From: an uncultured Sphingopyxis sp.
GTDB lineage: Bacteria > Pseudomonadota > Alphaproteobacteria > Sphingomonadales > Sphingomonadaceae
NCBI GenBank assembly: GCA_936933955.1
Contig: CAKZIN010000020.1
Location: 1-18,203 of the forward strand
Direction of reading: 5' to 3'
DNA length: 18,203 bases
A program made the position numbers and the translations under genes. Position 1 is the stretch's first letter, and each line of letters starts with the position of its first letter. Below the pieces are notes generated by a model that saw only the letters and a list, made by a program, of their open reading frames with translations, ran no database searches and had not been told where the DNA came from. Of this stretch, positions 7,243 through 14,570 are shown piece by piece.

Positions 7243-8642
7243 ACCTCCGACGTGTACGCGATCTCCGCGTCGCCCCACCGGCGCCCGCTGACGTAAAGCG
7301 GGACGTAGACGTTGCGCACGACAACGAACGCCCGCCCGTCGTTGTCGTAACGGTAGACCCCTAGATAAAAGGGCGCGTCGCTCGCTTTCGCTTTACGGTC
7401 GATCGGTTCGAGGATGATGCGCCCGTTGCGGCAAAAGGCCTGATCGTGGGCGACGTCGCCGGTCGGCGCGCGCGATGAGCGGGTGAGGTGCGCTGGCAGG
7501 AAGCCATTCACATCGGTTGCGACGGCGCCGATGATGTTGGCGCGACTCTCCGCGATCTCATCGTAGAGCGGGCGCCAATATTGTTCGGCAAAGCTCACGA
7601 AGCGATTGCGGTAGCGCGGCGGGTTCGACCCCTCGATCGGGACGTAGTTTCGGTCGAAGAGCGCTTCCGGATCGAGCGTCCCCGCTGCGATCGACTGCTC
7701 GGCAACCGAAACGAGCCGCTGACAAAGATCCTGCGCCAGCGCCAGCATCGCGCTGTCGGCGGGGGAGGTTCCGGCGCCGATCACATCGTTGAAGCTCTTG
7801 TTCGCGAGCGTCTCCAGCTCGTCCACCCGGCCGTGGATGGCGACCAGGCGGTCGGCATTGGTGCGCGCGCTTCCCGCGAAATTGCCGAGCGCTGTGCGCA
7901 CCTGCTGCGAAGATCCGTGGATCAGCGATGCGCTGCGGCTGATCTGATCGCTCTGCCCGTCGACGAGCCGGACAAGGTCAATGGCATGCGCGAGCGCGTC
8001 GCTGATGCGCGCGAGCCCAGCTTCGGCACGGTGGCTTTCCGACACGCCCGACGTGATGTCCTGGACCAGATCCTCAGCTTCGTTGCCGAGTCCGAGGATG
8101 GTGCGCTTGATCTCATCGGTCGCAGCGCGCGTGTTGGTGGCGAGGTTCTTGATCTCACTCGCCACGACTTTGAACGTCCGCCCTGCCTCGCCTGCGCGCT
8201 CCGCCTCGATCGAGGCGTTCAGCGCGAGCATGTTTGTCGTTCGCGCGAGCTTGTCGATCGTGCCCGATGCCGCGCGCACCTGATCGAGCGCCGCGGCAAA
8301 ATCGGTGACGTGCCGTCCGAGCCGCTCGACCAACTTCGTCAGCTGGGCGAATTCATTGACCGCGCTCGAAATCTGCTGCGCGCTCTCGGAAATATTCTCG
8401 GTCGCCTTGGCGGAGAGGACCTTCGCCTCCTCCGTCGCGCGCGCGACCTGCGCCTGATCGGCCTCGAGTTCGGCCGTGACCTGCTCGAGCCGGTCGAGGG
8501 TATCGAGCTCCACCGATACGGCTTGTCGGATCGCGTCGATCTGACCGCTTATCTCGACGCAGCCGACTGCGAGGTCGCCGATATCGGTCGCCACCTTGGG
8601 ATCGAGCGTCGCACCCGCTGCGGTGATGGCACTCATCTGCAT
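7239..8642 (-). CDS. Soluble methyl-accepting chemotaxis-like protein with C-terminal sensory module
   Basis: This is a chemoreceptor-type signalling protein of 467 residues with no transmembrane segment or signal peptide, so it is predicted to be cytoplasmic. The N-terminal two thirds is a long alpha-helical coiled coil. It contains the MCP hairpin tip around residues 130-165 (TTNMLALNASIEAERAGE, then FKVVASEIKNLA), the site where family members contact CheA and CheW. The C-terminal part (about 345-467; DVNGFLPAHLTRSS, CRNGRIILEP, GVYRYDNDGRAFVVVRNVYV) looks like a small sensory domain of the Cache/PAS kind seen at the C-terminus of some soluble alphaproteobacterial MCPs; that likeness is from memory. 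The ATG at 8642 is preferred because GGGGAAG precedes it; a TTG at 8687 is also in frame. No che or flagellar genes are nearby. It overlaps the moxR-like stop convergently. Confidence 0.88.
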   Translation of the reverse strand: MQMSAITAAGATLDPKVATDIGDLAVGCVEISGQIDAIRQAVSVELDTLDRLEQVTAELEADQAQVARATEEAKVLSAKATENISESAQQISSAVNEFAQLTKLVERLGRHVTDFAAALDQVRAASGTIDKLARTTNMLALNASIEAERAGEAGRTFKVVASEIKNLATNTRAATDEIKRTILGLGNEAEDLVQDITSGVSESHRAEAGLARISDALAHAIDLVRLVDGQSDQISRSASLIHGSSQQVRTALGNFAGSARTNADRLVAIHGRVDELETLANKSFNDVIGAGTSPADSAMLALAQDLCQRLVSVAEQSIAAGTLDPEALFDRNYVPIEGSNPPRYRNRFVSFAEQYWRPLYDEIAESRANIIGAVATDVNGFLPAHLTRSSRAPTGDVAHDQAFCRNGRIILEPIDRKAKASDAPFYLGVYRYDNDGRAFVVVRNVYVPLYVSGRRWGDAEIAYTSEV

Positions 8643-8680
8643 ATCAGCTTCCCCGACCCTCCAACGCGATGCGCGACGGG

Positions 8681-8708
8681 TAAGCAAACGCGGTTAACAG
8701 CCCGTCAA
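8681..8708 (-). promoter_or_regulatory. Possible promoter of the chemoreceptor-like gene
   Basis: On the minus strand TTGACG (8708-8703), one base from the -35 consensus, is 16 bases from TGCTTA (8686-8681), a poor -10. It would leave a leader of about 30 bases carrying the GGGGAAG ribosome site. It falls in the divergent gap with the VWA gene. Confidence 0.3.
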
Positions 8709-8758
8709 CGCGACGTCGTCGCTTGTGCGCACGCCCTGGCTATGCTTGTCCCACGGAC

Positions 8759-9940
8759 ATGTTCCTGGGCTTTCTCGAAGCGCTCCGATTGGCGGGGATA
8801 TCCGCTGGCTTGAAGGAGCACCTAGTGCTGCTGGAGGCGCTCGACCGGGAGGTTATCGGGCGGCGACCGGAAGAGTTTTACTACCTTGCCCGCGCAACTT
8901 ACGTCAAAGACGAAGGGCTGATCGACCGCTTCGACCAGGTGTTCGCGAAGGTCTTTCGCGGGATCGAGACGAGCTGGGCCGAAACCGCCGCGGACATTCC
9001 CGCAGACTGGCTGCGCGCGGTCGCAGAGAAATTTCTGACGCCCGAGGAAATGGCGCAGATCGAGGCGCTCGGTTCCTGGGAAAAGCTCATGGAAACGCTC
9101 AAGGAGCGGCTTGCCGAGCAGGAGGGGCGCCACCAGGGCGGGAGCAAGTGGATCGGCACCGGGGGCACCAGCCCGTTCGGCAACTCCGGCTATAACCCGG
9201 AAGGAGTCCGCATCGGCGGCGAGTCCCGGCACAAGCGCGCGGTCAAGGTCTGGGACAAGCGCGAGTTCCGCAACCTCGACAACAGCCGCGAGCTTGGCAC
9301 TCGCAACATCAAGGTCGCGCTGCGGCGACTGCGCCGCTTCGCCCGCAACGGGGCGGCGGACGAACTCGACCTCGACGCTACCATCGACGGGACTGCGCGG
9401 CAGGGCTGGCTCGACATCCGAATGCGGCCGGAGCGCCACAATGCCGTCAAGGTGCTGCTGTTCCTCGACGTCGGCGGGTCGATGGACCCCTTTATCAAGG
9501 TCTGCGAGGAGCTGTTCAGCGCGGCTTCCAGCGAGTTCAAGAACCTCGAATTCTTCTACTTCCACAACTGCCCCTATGAAGGCGTGTGGGAAGACAATCG
9601 CCGACGCTTTTCGGAGCGGACGCCGACATGGGACGTGCTTCACAAATATGGGCACGATTATAAACTGATCTTCGTCGGCGACGCGGCGATGAGCCCCTAC
9701 GAGATTAGCCATTCGGGCGGCAGTGTCGAACATCATAACGAGGAGGCGGGCGCGGTCTGGCTGCAGCGGCTCACCAACACCTACCCCGCCGCCGCCTGGC
9801 TCAACCCCGTCCCGGAACAGCACTGGAACTATTCACAATCGACCCGCATGGTGCAGGAGCTGATGGCGGGACGGATGTATCCGCTCACGCTTGACGGGCT
9901 CGACGATGCAATGCGCGAACTCACCAGAAAAGGGGGGTAG
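8759..9940 (+). CDS. CoxE-like VWA domain-containing protein
   Basis: This is the usual partner of MoxR-type ATPases. In the family the VWA domain binds metal and client protein while the ATPase remodels it. The 393-residue product begins MFLGFLEALRLAGISAGLKE, typical of the family, and has a helical N-terminal half with a Gly-rich linker near residues 115-160. The C-terminal VWA domain carries the metal-site motif LFLDVGGSMDP (D237, G239, S241) and a later acidic residue in FVGDAAMS (D308). The first loop is D-x-G-x-S rather than the textbook D-x-S-x-S, which I believe is common in this subfamily. The ATG at 8759 has no clear ribosome site; a TTG at 8723 is less likely. A TATGCT hexamer at 8741-8746 may be a -10 element, but no good -35 goes with it. 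The ATPase partner is at 6400-7242. Confidence 0.9.
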   Translation: MFLGFLEALRLAGISAGLKEHLVLLEALDREVIGRRPEEFYYLARATYVKDEGLIDRFDQVFAKVFRGIETSWAETAADIPADWLRAVAEKFLTPEEMAQIEALGSWEKLMETLKERLAEQEGRHQGGSKWIGTGGTSPFGNSGYNPEGVRIGGESRHKRAVKVWDKREFRNLDNSRELGTRNIKVALRRLRRFARNGAADELDLDATIDGTARQGWLDIRMRPERHNAVKVLLFLDVGGSMDPFIKVCEELFSAASSEFKNLEFFYFHNCPYEGVWEDNRRRFSERTPTWDVLHKYGHDYKLIFVGDAAMSPYEISHSGGSVEHHNEEAGAVWLQRLTNTYPAAAWLNPVPEQHWNYSQSTRMVQELMAGRMYPLTLDGLDDAMRELTRKGG

Positions 9941-9973
9941 CTTGCGCGCTGAGCTTGGCGCAAAAGGTGCGCC

Positions 9974-10777
9974 ATGAAGCTCGACAAACGTATCGTTGCC
10001 AAGCCTTGGGGCCGGACGGACATACCGGCGCAGTTCGCAGCGCCGCAGGGTGAGCCGGTTGGCGAAATCTGGTTTCAGGACCCGGACGGCGATGCGGCGC
10101 CCCTGCTGATCAAATATCTGTTCACCTCCGAACGGCTCTCGGTGCAGGTCCACCCCAACGATGAACAGGCGCAGGCGCGCGGCTTCGCGCGCGGCAAGGA
10201 GGAGTGCTGGCTGGTACTCGACGCCGGGCCGCAGGGCGAGGTCGGCGTCGGGCTCAAGGACGATAGCAACGCCGCGGAACTGCGCGCCGCCGCCCTCTCC
10301 GGTGCAATCGAGCGGATGATCGACTGGCGCCCGGCGCGGGCGGGCGACTTCATCTACAATGATGCCGGCACCATCCACGCCATCGGTGCCGACGTGACCA
10401 TTCTTGAGGTGCAGCAGAACGTCGATCTCACCTACCGGCTTTACGACTATGGTCGCCCGCGCGAGCTGCATCTCGACGATGGCCTCGCCGTATCGCGCGT
10501 CACGGCGGGCGGGAGCTCGCGTGATCGCCACGTCGGGACGAGCGGCGACCTGCTGCTGGTCGACGGACCGCATTTCGGCGTGCGCCGGGTCGAGGGGCCG
10601 GTGGGCGAACTCGCCCTTCCCGCGCCGCTCTACGTCGTCCCGCTCGACGGGTCGTGCCGGGTGGAGGGAGAGACGATCCACGTCGGCGAATGCGCACGCA
10701 CCGACGACGCCAGCAGCATCGCGATCCCGCCCGGGTTGAACGTCGTCCTCGCGTGGGCGAAGGGAGCCAAACCGTGA
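9974..10777 (+). CDS. manA: Class I mannose-6-phosphate isomerase (short bacterial form)
   Basis: The enzyme interconverts fructose-6-phosphate and mannose-6-phosphate, the entry to GDP-mannose. The 267-residue cupin-type protein starts MKLDKRIVAKPWG and has GEIWF at 30-34. The zinc-binding residues are readable: H60 in VQVHPND, E77 in KEECW (E76 is the neighbour) and H135 in TIHAIG. It matches the compact bacterial class I form rather than the roughly 390-residue enterobacterial ManA. AAGGTG shortly before the ATG is a plausible ribosome site. Its TGA overlaps the GTG of the guanylyltransferase, so the two are probably co-translated. A phosphoglucomutase/phosphomannomutase needed between the two steps is not in the window. 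Confidence 0.93.
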   Translation: MKLDKRIVAKPWGRTDIPAQFAAPQGEPVGEIWFQDPDGDAAPLLIKYLFTSERLSVQVHPNDEQAQARGFARGKEECWLVLDAGPQGEVGVGLKDDSNAAELRAAALSGAIERMIDWRPARAGDFIYNDAGTIHAIGADVTILEVQQNVDLTYRLYDYGRPRELHLDDGLAVSRVTAGGSSRDRHVGTSGDLLLVDGPHFGVRRVEGPVGELALPAPLYVVPLDGSCRVEGETIHVGECARTDDASSIAIPPGLNVVLAWAKGAKP

Positions 10778-11844
10778 GCGCGCGGATCGTCCCTGTCATC
10801 CTCTCCGGCGGTTCCGGCACACGGCTCTGGCCGCTATCCACCGACGCGCGGCCCAAGCAGTTCCTACCGTTGGTCGAAAATCGGACGATGTTTGCTGCGA
10901 CGCTCGCGCGGGTAGCGGATCGGTCGCGCTATGCCGCTCCCGTCATCGTTTGCGGGCTCGGCCACGTCGCGCATGTGGCGGAGGATTTGAGCGCGTCCGG
11001 GATTGAGGACGCGCGCATCATTGTCGAACCGGCGGCACGCAACACCGCGCCCGCCATCGCGCTCGCCGCGCACGCGGTAGGCGCCGGGGACGCAATGATG
11101 TTGGTCATGCCTTCCGATCACGTGATCACCGATCCGGCGACCTTCCACGCCTCGGTCGAAGATGCGACGCCGGCTGTCGAACGCGGCGCGCTGGCGACGT
11201 TCGGCATCGCACCAACCGGTCCCGAGACGGGCTACGGCTACATCGCGTGCCATGGCGAAGAGGCGGTGCGCCAGGTCGAACGCTTCATCGAAAAGCCCGA
11301 CCGCGAGCGCGCCCAGGCCATGCTCGATGCGGGCGGCCATTACTGGAACGCCGGCATTTTCCTGATGCGCGCCGACGCCTATCTCGCTGCCCTCGCGGAG
11401 CATGCCGACGACATCGCGCAGCCGGTCGCGAACGCCATGTCCGATGCGCAGAGCGAAGATCGGCTGCTGCGCCCGTCACACGCAGGCTTCACGGCCGCGC
11501 GATCGGATTCGATCGACTATGCGGTGATGGAAAAGAGCGCGAACGTCGTTTCCGTGCCAACTGATCCCGGTTGGTCCGACGTCGGCAGCTGGTCCGCCAT
11601 CTACGAGCTCGCGGCCAAGGACGCTGACGGGAATGCGGCTGAGGCTGGCACGATCCTGTTCGATGCGCGGCGTAACCTCGTCCGTTCCAGCGGCGGCCCG
11701 CGGGTGTCGCTGCTGGGTGTCGATGACCTGATCGTCATCGCCACCGCTGATGAAGTCGCGATCCTCCCTCGCGACCGTGCGCAGGAGGTGAAGCGGCTCG
11801 TCGCTGAGGCGCGGGAACGCGATCGGAGCAGCGACGGCGCTTGA
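10774..11844 (+). CDS. manC: Mannose-1-phosphate guanylyltransferase (GDP-mannose pyrophosphorylase), short form
   Basis: The enzyme makes GDP-mannose from mannose-1-phosphate and GTP. The 356-residue product opens with the nucleotidyltransferase signature GGSGTRLWPLS (12-22) and PKQFL (27-31), continues with MPSDHVI, and has FIEKP at 171-175 for sugar-phosphate binding, then HYWNAGIFL and DPGWSDVGSW. It lacks the C-terminal cupin isomerase domain of the bifunctional AlgA/ManC type (about 470 residues); the isomerase is supplied by the preceding gene. The start is the GTG at 10774, overlapping the manA stop as GTGA. The same frame extends further upstream but only inside manA. GDP-mannose could feed the glycosyltransferase at 15842-17008 or an exopolysaccharide locus elsewhere; that link is inference. 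Confidence 0.94.
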   Translation: MSARIVPVILSGGSGTRLWPLSTDARPKQFLPLVENRTMFAATLARVADRSRYAAPVIVCGLGHVAHVAEDLSASGIEDARIIVEPAARNTAPAIALAAHAVGAGDAMMLVMPSDHVITDPATFHASVEDATPAVERGALATFGIAPTGPETGYGYIACHGEEAVRQVERFIEKPDRERAQAMLDAGGHYWNAGIFLMRADAYLAALAEHADDIAQPVANAMSDAQSEDRLLRPSHAGFTAARSDSIDYAVMEKSANVVSVPTDPGWSDVGSWSAIYELAAKDADGNAAEAGTILFDARRNLVRSSGGPRVSLLGVDDLIVIATADEVAILPRDRAQEVKRLVAEARERDRSSDGA

Positions 11845-11868
11845 AGCCGCCTGCCGCTTCACCATATC
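11841..11868 (+). promoter_or_regulatory. Possible promoter giving a leaderless hslV transcript
   Basis: TTGAAG (11841-11846), overlapping the manC stop, and CATATC (11863-11868) are 16 bases apart, with 6 bases from CATATC to the hslV ATG. This matches the layout at dnaG and the glycosyltransferase. No Shine-Dalgarno precedes the ATG. HslVU is heat-inducible in other bacteria, but no clear sigma-32 site was identified. Confidence 0.3.
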
Positions 11869-11874
11869 GCCGGC

Positions 11875-12441
11875 ATGAGTTCCCAGTCGCCGTGGCACGG
11901 CACCACCATCCTCGCCGTGCGTAAACCTGATCGCGTCGTCATCGTGGGCGACGGGCAGGTCTCGATGGGTCAGACCATCATGAAACCCAACGCGCGCAAG
12001 GTCCGTCGCCTGCACGATGGCAGCGTGATCGCGGGGTTTGCCGGCGCCACCGCCGACGCCTTCACCCTGTTCGAACGGCTGGAGCGAAAGCTGGAGGCAC
12101 ATCGCGGGCAACTGCTTCGCGCAGCGGTCGAGCTCGCCAAGGATTGGCGGACTGACAAATATCTCCGCAATCTCGAAGCGATGATGATCGTCGCCGACAA
12201 GGAACTGACGCTCGTGCTGACTGGCAACGGCGACGTTCTCGAACCCGCGCACGGCGTCGTCTCCATCGGGTCGGGGGGCAATTACGCGCTCGCTGCCGCC
12301 CGGGCGCTGGCGGATTATGAGCCGGACGCCGAAAAGCTCGCGCGGAAGGCGATGGGCATCGCTGCGGACATTTGCGTCTACACCAACGACAATCTGACCG
12401 TTGAGGCGATCGACCTCGACGTCGCCTCACCCTCCGCCTGA
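11875..12441 (+). CDS. hslV: ATP-dependent protease proteolytic subunit HslV (ClpQ)
   Basis: HslV forms the double-ring peptidase core of HslVU, which degrades misfolded and regulatory proteins. The 188-residue product carries the threonine-protease signature: HGTTILAVRK at the N-terminus, GDGQVSMGQTIMK near 26-38 and the GSGGNYALAAARAL block near 133-146. The catalytic nucleophile is expected to be T10, after removal of a 9-residue propeptide ending HG; such propeptides are known from other alphaproteobacteria, whereas E. coli HslV removes only Met. The ATG at 11875 gives this form. hslU follows after 12 bases. Length is normal and the call is secure. Confidence 0.97.
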   Translation: MSSQSPWHGTTILAVRKPDRVVIVGDGQVSMGQTIMKPNARKVRRLHDGSVIAGFAGATADAFTLFERLERKLEAHRGQLLRAAVELAKDWRTDKYLRNLEAMMIVADKELTLVLTGNGDVLEPAHGVVSIGSGGNYALAAARALADYEPDAEKLARKAMGIAADICVYTNDNLTVEAIDLDVASPSA

Positions 12442-12453
12442 GGACGCGCTCTC

Positions 12454-13758
12454 TTGAACGACCAGCTCACCCCTAAGGCGATCGTCGCCGCGCTTGACGA
12501 ACACATCATCGGCCAGCGCGACGCCAAGCGCGCGGTCGCGATCGCGCTGCGTAATCGCTGGCGGCGGCAGCGCCTCTCGCCAGACCTGCGCGACGAGGTG
12601 ACCCCGAAGAACATCCTGATGATCGGGCCGACCGGGTGCGGCAAGACCGAGATTAGCCGCCGCCTCGCAAAGCTCGCCGACGCCCCGTTCGTCAAGGTGG
12701 AGGCGACCAAGTTCACCGAAGTCGGCTATGTCGGCCGCGACGTCGAACAGATCGCGCGTGACCTGGTTGAGGAAGCTGTGCGCCTGGAAACCGAGCGGCG
12801 CCGCGAAGCCGTTCGCGAAGCGGCGAGCGTCGCCGCGATGGAGCGGCTGCTCGACGCGCTCACCGGCAAGGGATCGAGCGAGGCCACCCGAGCGAGCTTT
12901 CGCCAGCGTTTCGAAGAAGGCGCGCTCGAGGACGCGGAGGTGGAGGTAGAAGTCTCCGAAACCCCGCAGATGCCGTTCGAAATGCCCCCGGGCGTCGGCG
13001 GCGTCGGCATGATCAACATCGGCGACATGCTCGGCAAGGCGCTCGGGCGCGACGGGCCCAAGCGGCGCCGCAAGCTCAAGGTTCGCGAAGCGTGGACGCG
13101 GCTGATCGAGGAGGAGCAGGATCGTCGGCTTGATAACGACGATGTGGCGCGCGTCGCGATCGCCGATGCCGAAGCCAACGGCATCGTCTTCCTCGACGAG
13201 ATCGACAAGATCGCGGTTAGCGACGTGCGGGGCGGTTCGGTCAGCCGCGAGGGTGTGCAGCGCGATCTGCTGCCCCTCATCGAAGGCACGACGGTCGCGA
13301 CCAAGCACGGCCCGATCAAGACCGACCATATACTGTTCATCGCCAGCGGGGCGTTTCACGTCGCCAAGCCGTCGGACCTGCTCCCGGAGTTGCAGGGCCG
13401 CCTGCCCATCCGCGTGGAGCTGGCGGCGCTGACGGAGGCGGACTTTGTGTCCATTCTCACCGACACTCGTGCCGCCCTCCCCCGCCAATATTCGGCGCTG
13501 CTGGAGACGGAGGGGGTGACGGTGGAGTTCACTCCGGACGCGATCGCCGAGTTGGCGCGCGTGGCCGCGACGGTGAACGCGCAGGTCGAGAACATCGGAG
13601 CGCGGCGTTTGCAGACGGTGATGGAACGCCTGCTCGAAACCCTCAGCTTCGAGGCGGAGGACCGTCACGGCGAAACCATCCGCATCGACGCCGACTATGT
13701 GCGCGGCGAGCTCGCGGAGATCGCGACCAACACCGACCTTAGCAAATATGTGCTCTGA
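12454..13758 (+). CDS. hslU: ATP-dependent protease ATPase subunit HslU (ClpY)
   Basis: HslU is the AAA+ unfoldase that feeds substrates to HslV. The 434-residue product has Walker A GPTGCGKT (58-65), the pore motif segment around GYVGRD (91-96), an intermediate domain from about residue 110 to 240 including an acidic and hydrophobic stretch ending MINIGDMLGKALG, and Walker B IVFLDEID (244-251). The C-terminus, DLSKYVL, is the tail that inserts between HslV subunits to activate them. The start codon is TTG at 12454, supported by GAGGAC 8 bases upstream; the TTG decodes as the initiating Met of the conserved MNDQLTPKAIV start. It is convergent with the phosphatase, with only 9 bases between stops and no evident terminator hairpin. 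Confidence 0.98.
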   Translation: MNDQLTPKAIVAALDEHIIGQRDAKRAVAIALRNRWRRQRLSPDLRDEVTPKNILMIGPTGCGKTEISRRLAKLADAPFVKVEATKFTEVGYVGRDVEQIARDLVEEAVRLETERRREAVREAASVAAMERLLDALTGKGSSEATRASFRQRFEEGALEDAEVEVEVSETPQMPFEMPPGVGGVGMINIGDMLGKALGRDGPKRRRKLKVREAWTRLIEEEQDRRLDNDDVARVAIADAEANGIVFLDEIDKIAVSDVRGGSVSREGVQRDLLPLIEGTTVATKHGPIKTDHILFIASGAFHVAKPSDLLPELQGRLPIRVELAALTEADFVSILTDTRAALPRQYSALLETEGVTVEFTPDAIAELARVAATVNAQVENIGARRLQTVMERLLETLSFEAEDRHGETIRIDADYVRGELAEIATNTDLSKYVL

Positions 13759-13767
13759 CGTAAGCGG

Positions 13768-14526
13768 TCAGGCCGTCGCGAGGTAGCGCCGGTCCGACCC
13801 CTCTAGCACCAGCGCGGTCAACCGTCCGGTGCCGAATGCGCCCGTGTCGATGCCGATGCGCACGCCCGTGTCCTCAACCTCCGGGGTCACGGTATGGCCG
13901 TGGACGATCACCTTTTCGTGAGCGGCGCGGTAGTCGAGGAAATCGCCGCGGATCCAGCGAAGGTCGCTCCCCTGCTGCGCCGCGAGCGGCGTTCGGGGGC
14001 GTACGCCGGCGTGAACGAAAGCATAGTCGCCAACCACGACCAGCTCCTCGCCACGCTCGAGAAAGTCGCGATGGTCGGGCGGGACAAGCGAGGGCATCAC
14101 GTCCGCCAACTCCTCGAAAGTCATCGCATCGTAGCGCGGGCCCGCCAGCCCGTAAGAGGCAATCGTTGGCCCTCCCCCCATCTGCTTGACGAGGAAGCGC
14201 ACCGCTTCGCGCGAGCCGCCAGCGGCCTTCAGGAAAACCTCTTCGTGATTGCCGAGCAGGAGGTGAAACGCGTCGAACTCCTGCGCGACGCCCATCGCGC
14301 GTTCCACGACCTGTCGTGAAGAGGGGCCGCGGTCGATGAGGTCGCCGAGCAGGATCAGTGTCGTGCGGGACGCCGCCGCGTTTGCCCGATCCTCCGCGAT
14401 CTGCCGCAACAGCCTTGCGAACAGATCATCGCGGCCGTGGATGTCGCCAATCGCATAGACGCGCTCTCCCGCGGGGATTGCGGGTTCGGGCGTGGCTGGG
14501 GATTTCTTGAAGAGCGATAACAGCAT
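13768..14526 (-). CDS. Metallophosphoesterase of the PPP serine/threonine phosphatase type
   Basis: The 252-residue product has the complete calcineurin-like metal-site set: GDIHG (27-31), GDLIDRG (61-67), GNHE (92-95), HAG (171-173) and VHGHT (207-211). This places it with PPP-type phosphatases such as bacterial PrpA/ApaH-like enzymes. The substrate (phosphoprotein or dinucleoside polyphosphate) cannot be decided from sequence. No signal peptide or membrane segment is seen. The ATG at 14526 precedes a short hydrophobic/basic start (MLLSLFKK) and lacks a clear ribosome site. It follows rarA by 44 bases on the same strand. In that gap TTGCGC (14566-14561) and CACATG (14543-14538), 17 bases apart, could be a weak promoter. 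Confidence 0.92.
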   Translation of the reverse strand: MLLSLFKKSPATPEPAIPAGERVYAIGDIHGRDDLFARLLRQIAEDRANAAASRTTLILLGDLIDRGPSSRQVVERAMGVAQEFDAFHLLLGNHEEVFLKAAGGSREAVRFLVKQMGGGPTIASYGLAGPRYDAMTFEELADVMPSLVPPDHRDFLERGEELVVVGDYAFVHAGVRPRTPLAAQQGSDLRWIRGDFLDYRAAHEKVIVHGHTVTPEVEDTGVRIGIDTGAFGTGRLTALVLEGSDRRYLATA

Positions 14527-14570
14527 GGGCGCGGAGCCATGTGGCGAGCGCAGCGCACCGGCGCAAGGGT

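Noticed and set aside
8720..8746. TTGTGC with TATGCT considered as a VWA gene promoter
   Set aside because: Spacing is only 12 bases, too short for a sigma-70 promoter, although TATGCT alone may be a -10 element.
7488..8813. 441-codon plus-strand frame across the chemoreceptor gene
   Set aside because: Antisense to a clear MCP domain; the translation shows no recognisable domain.
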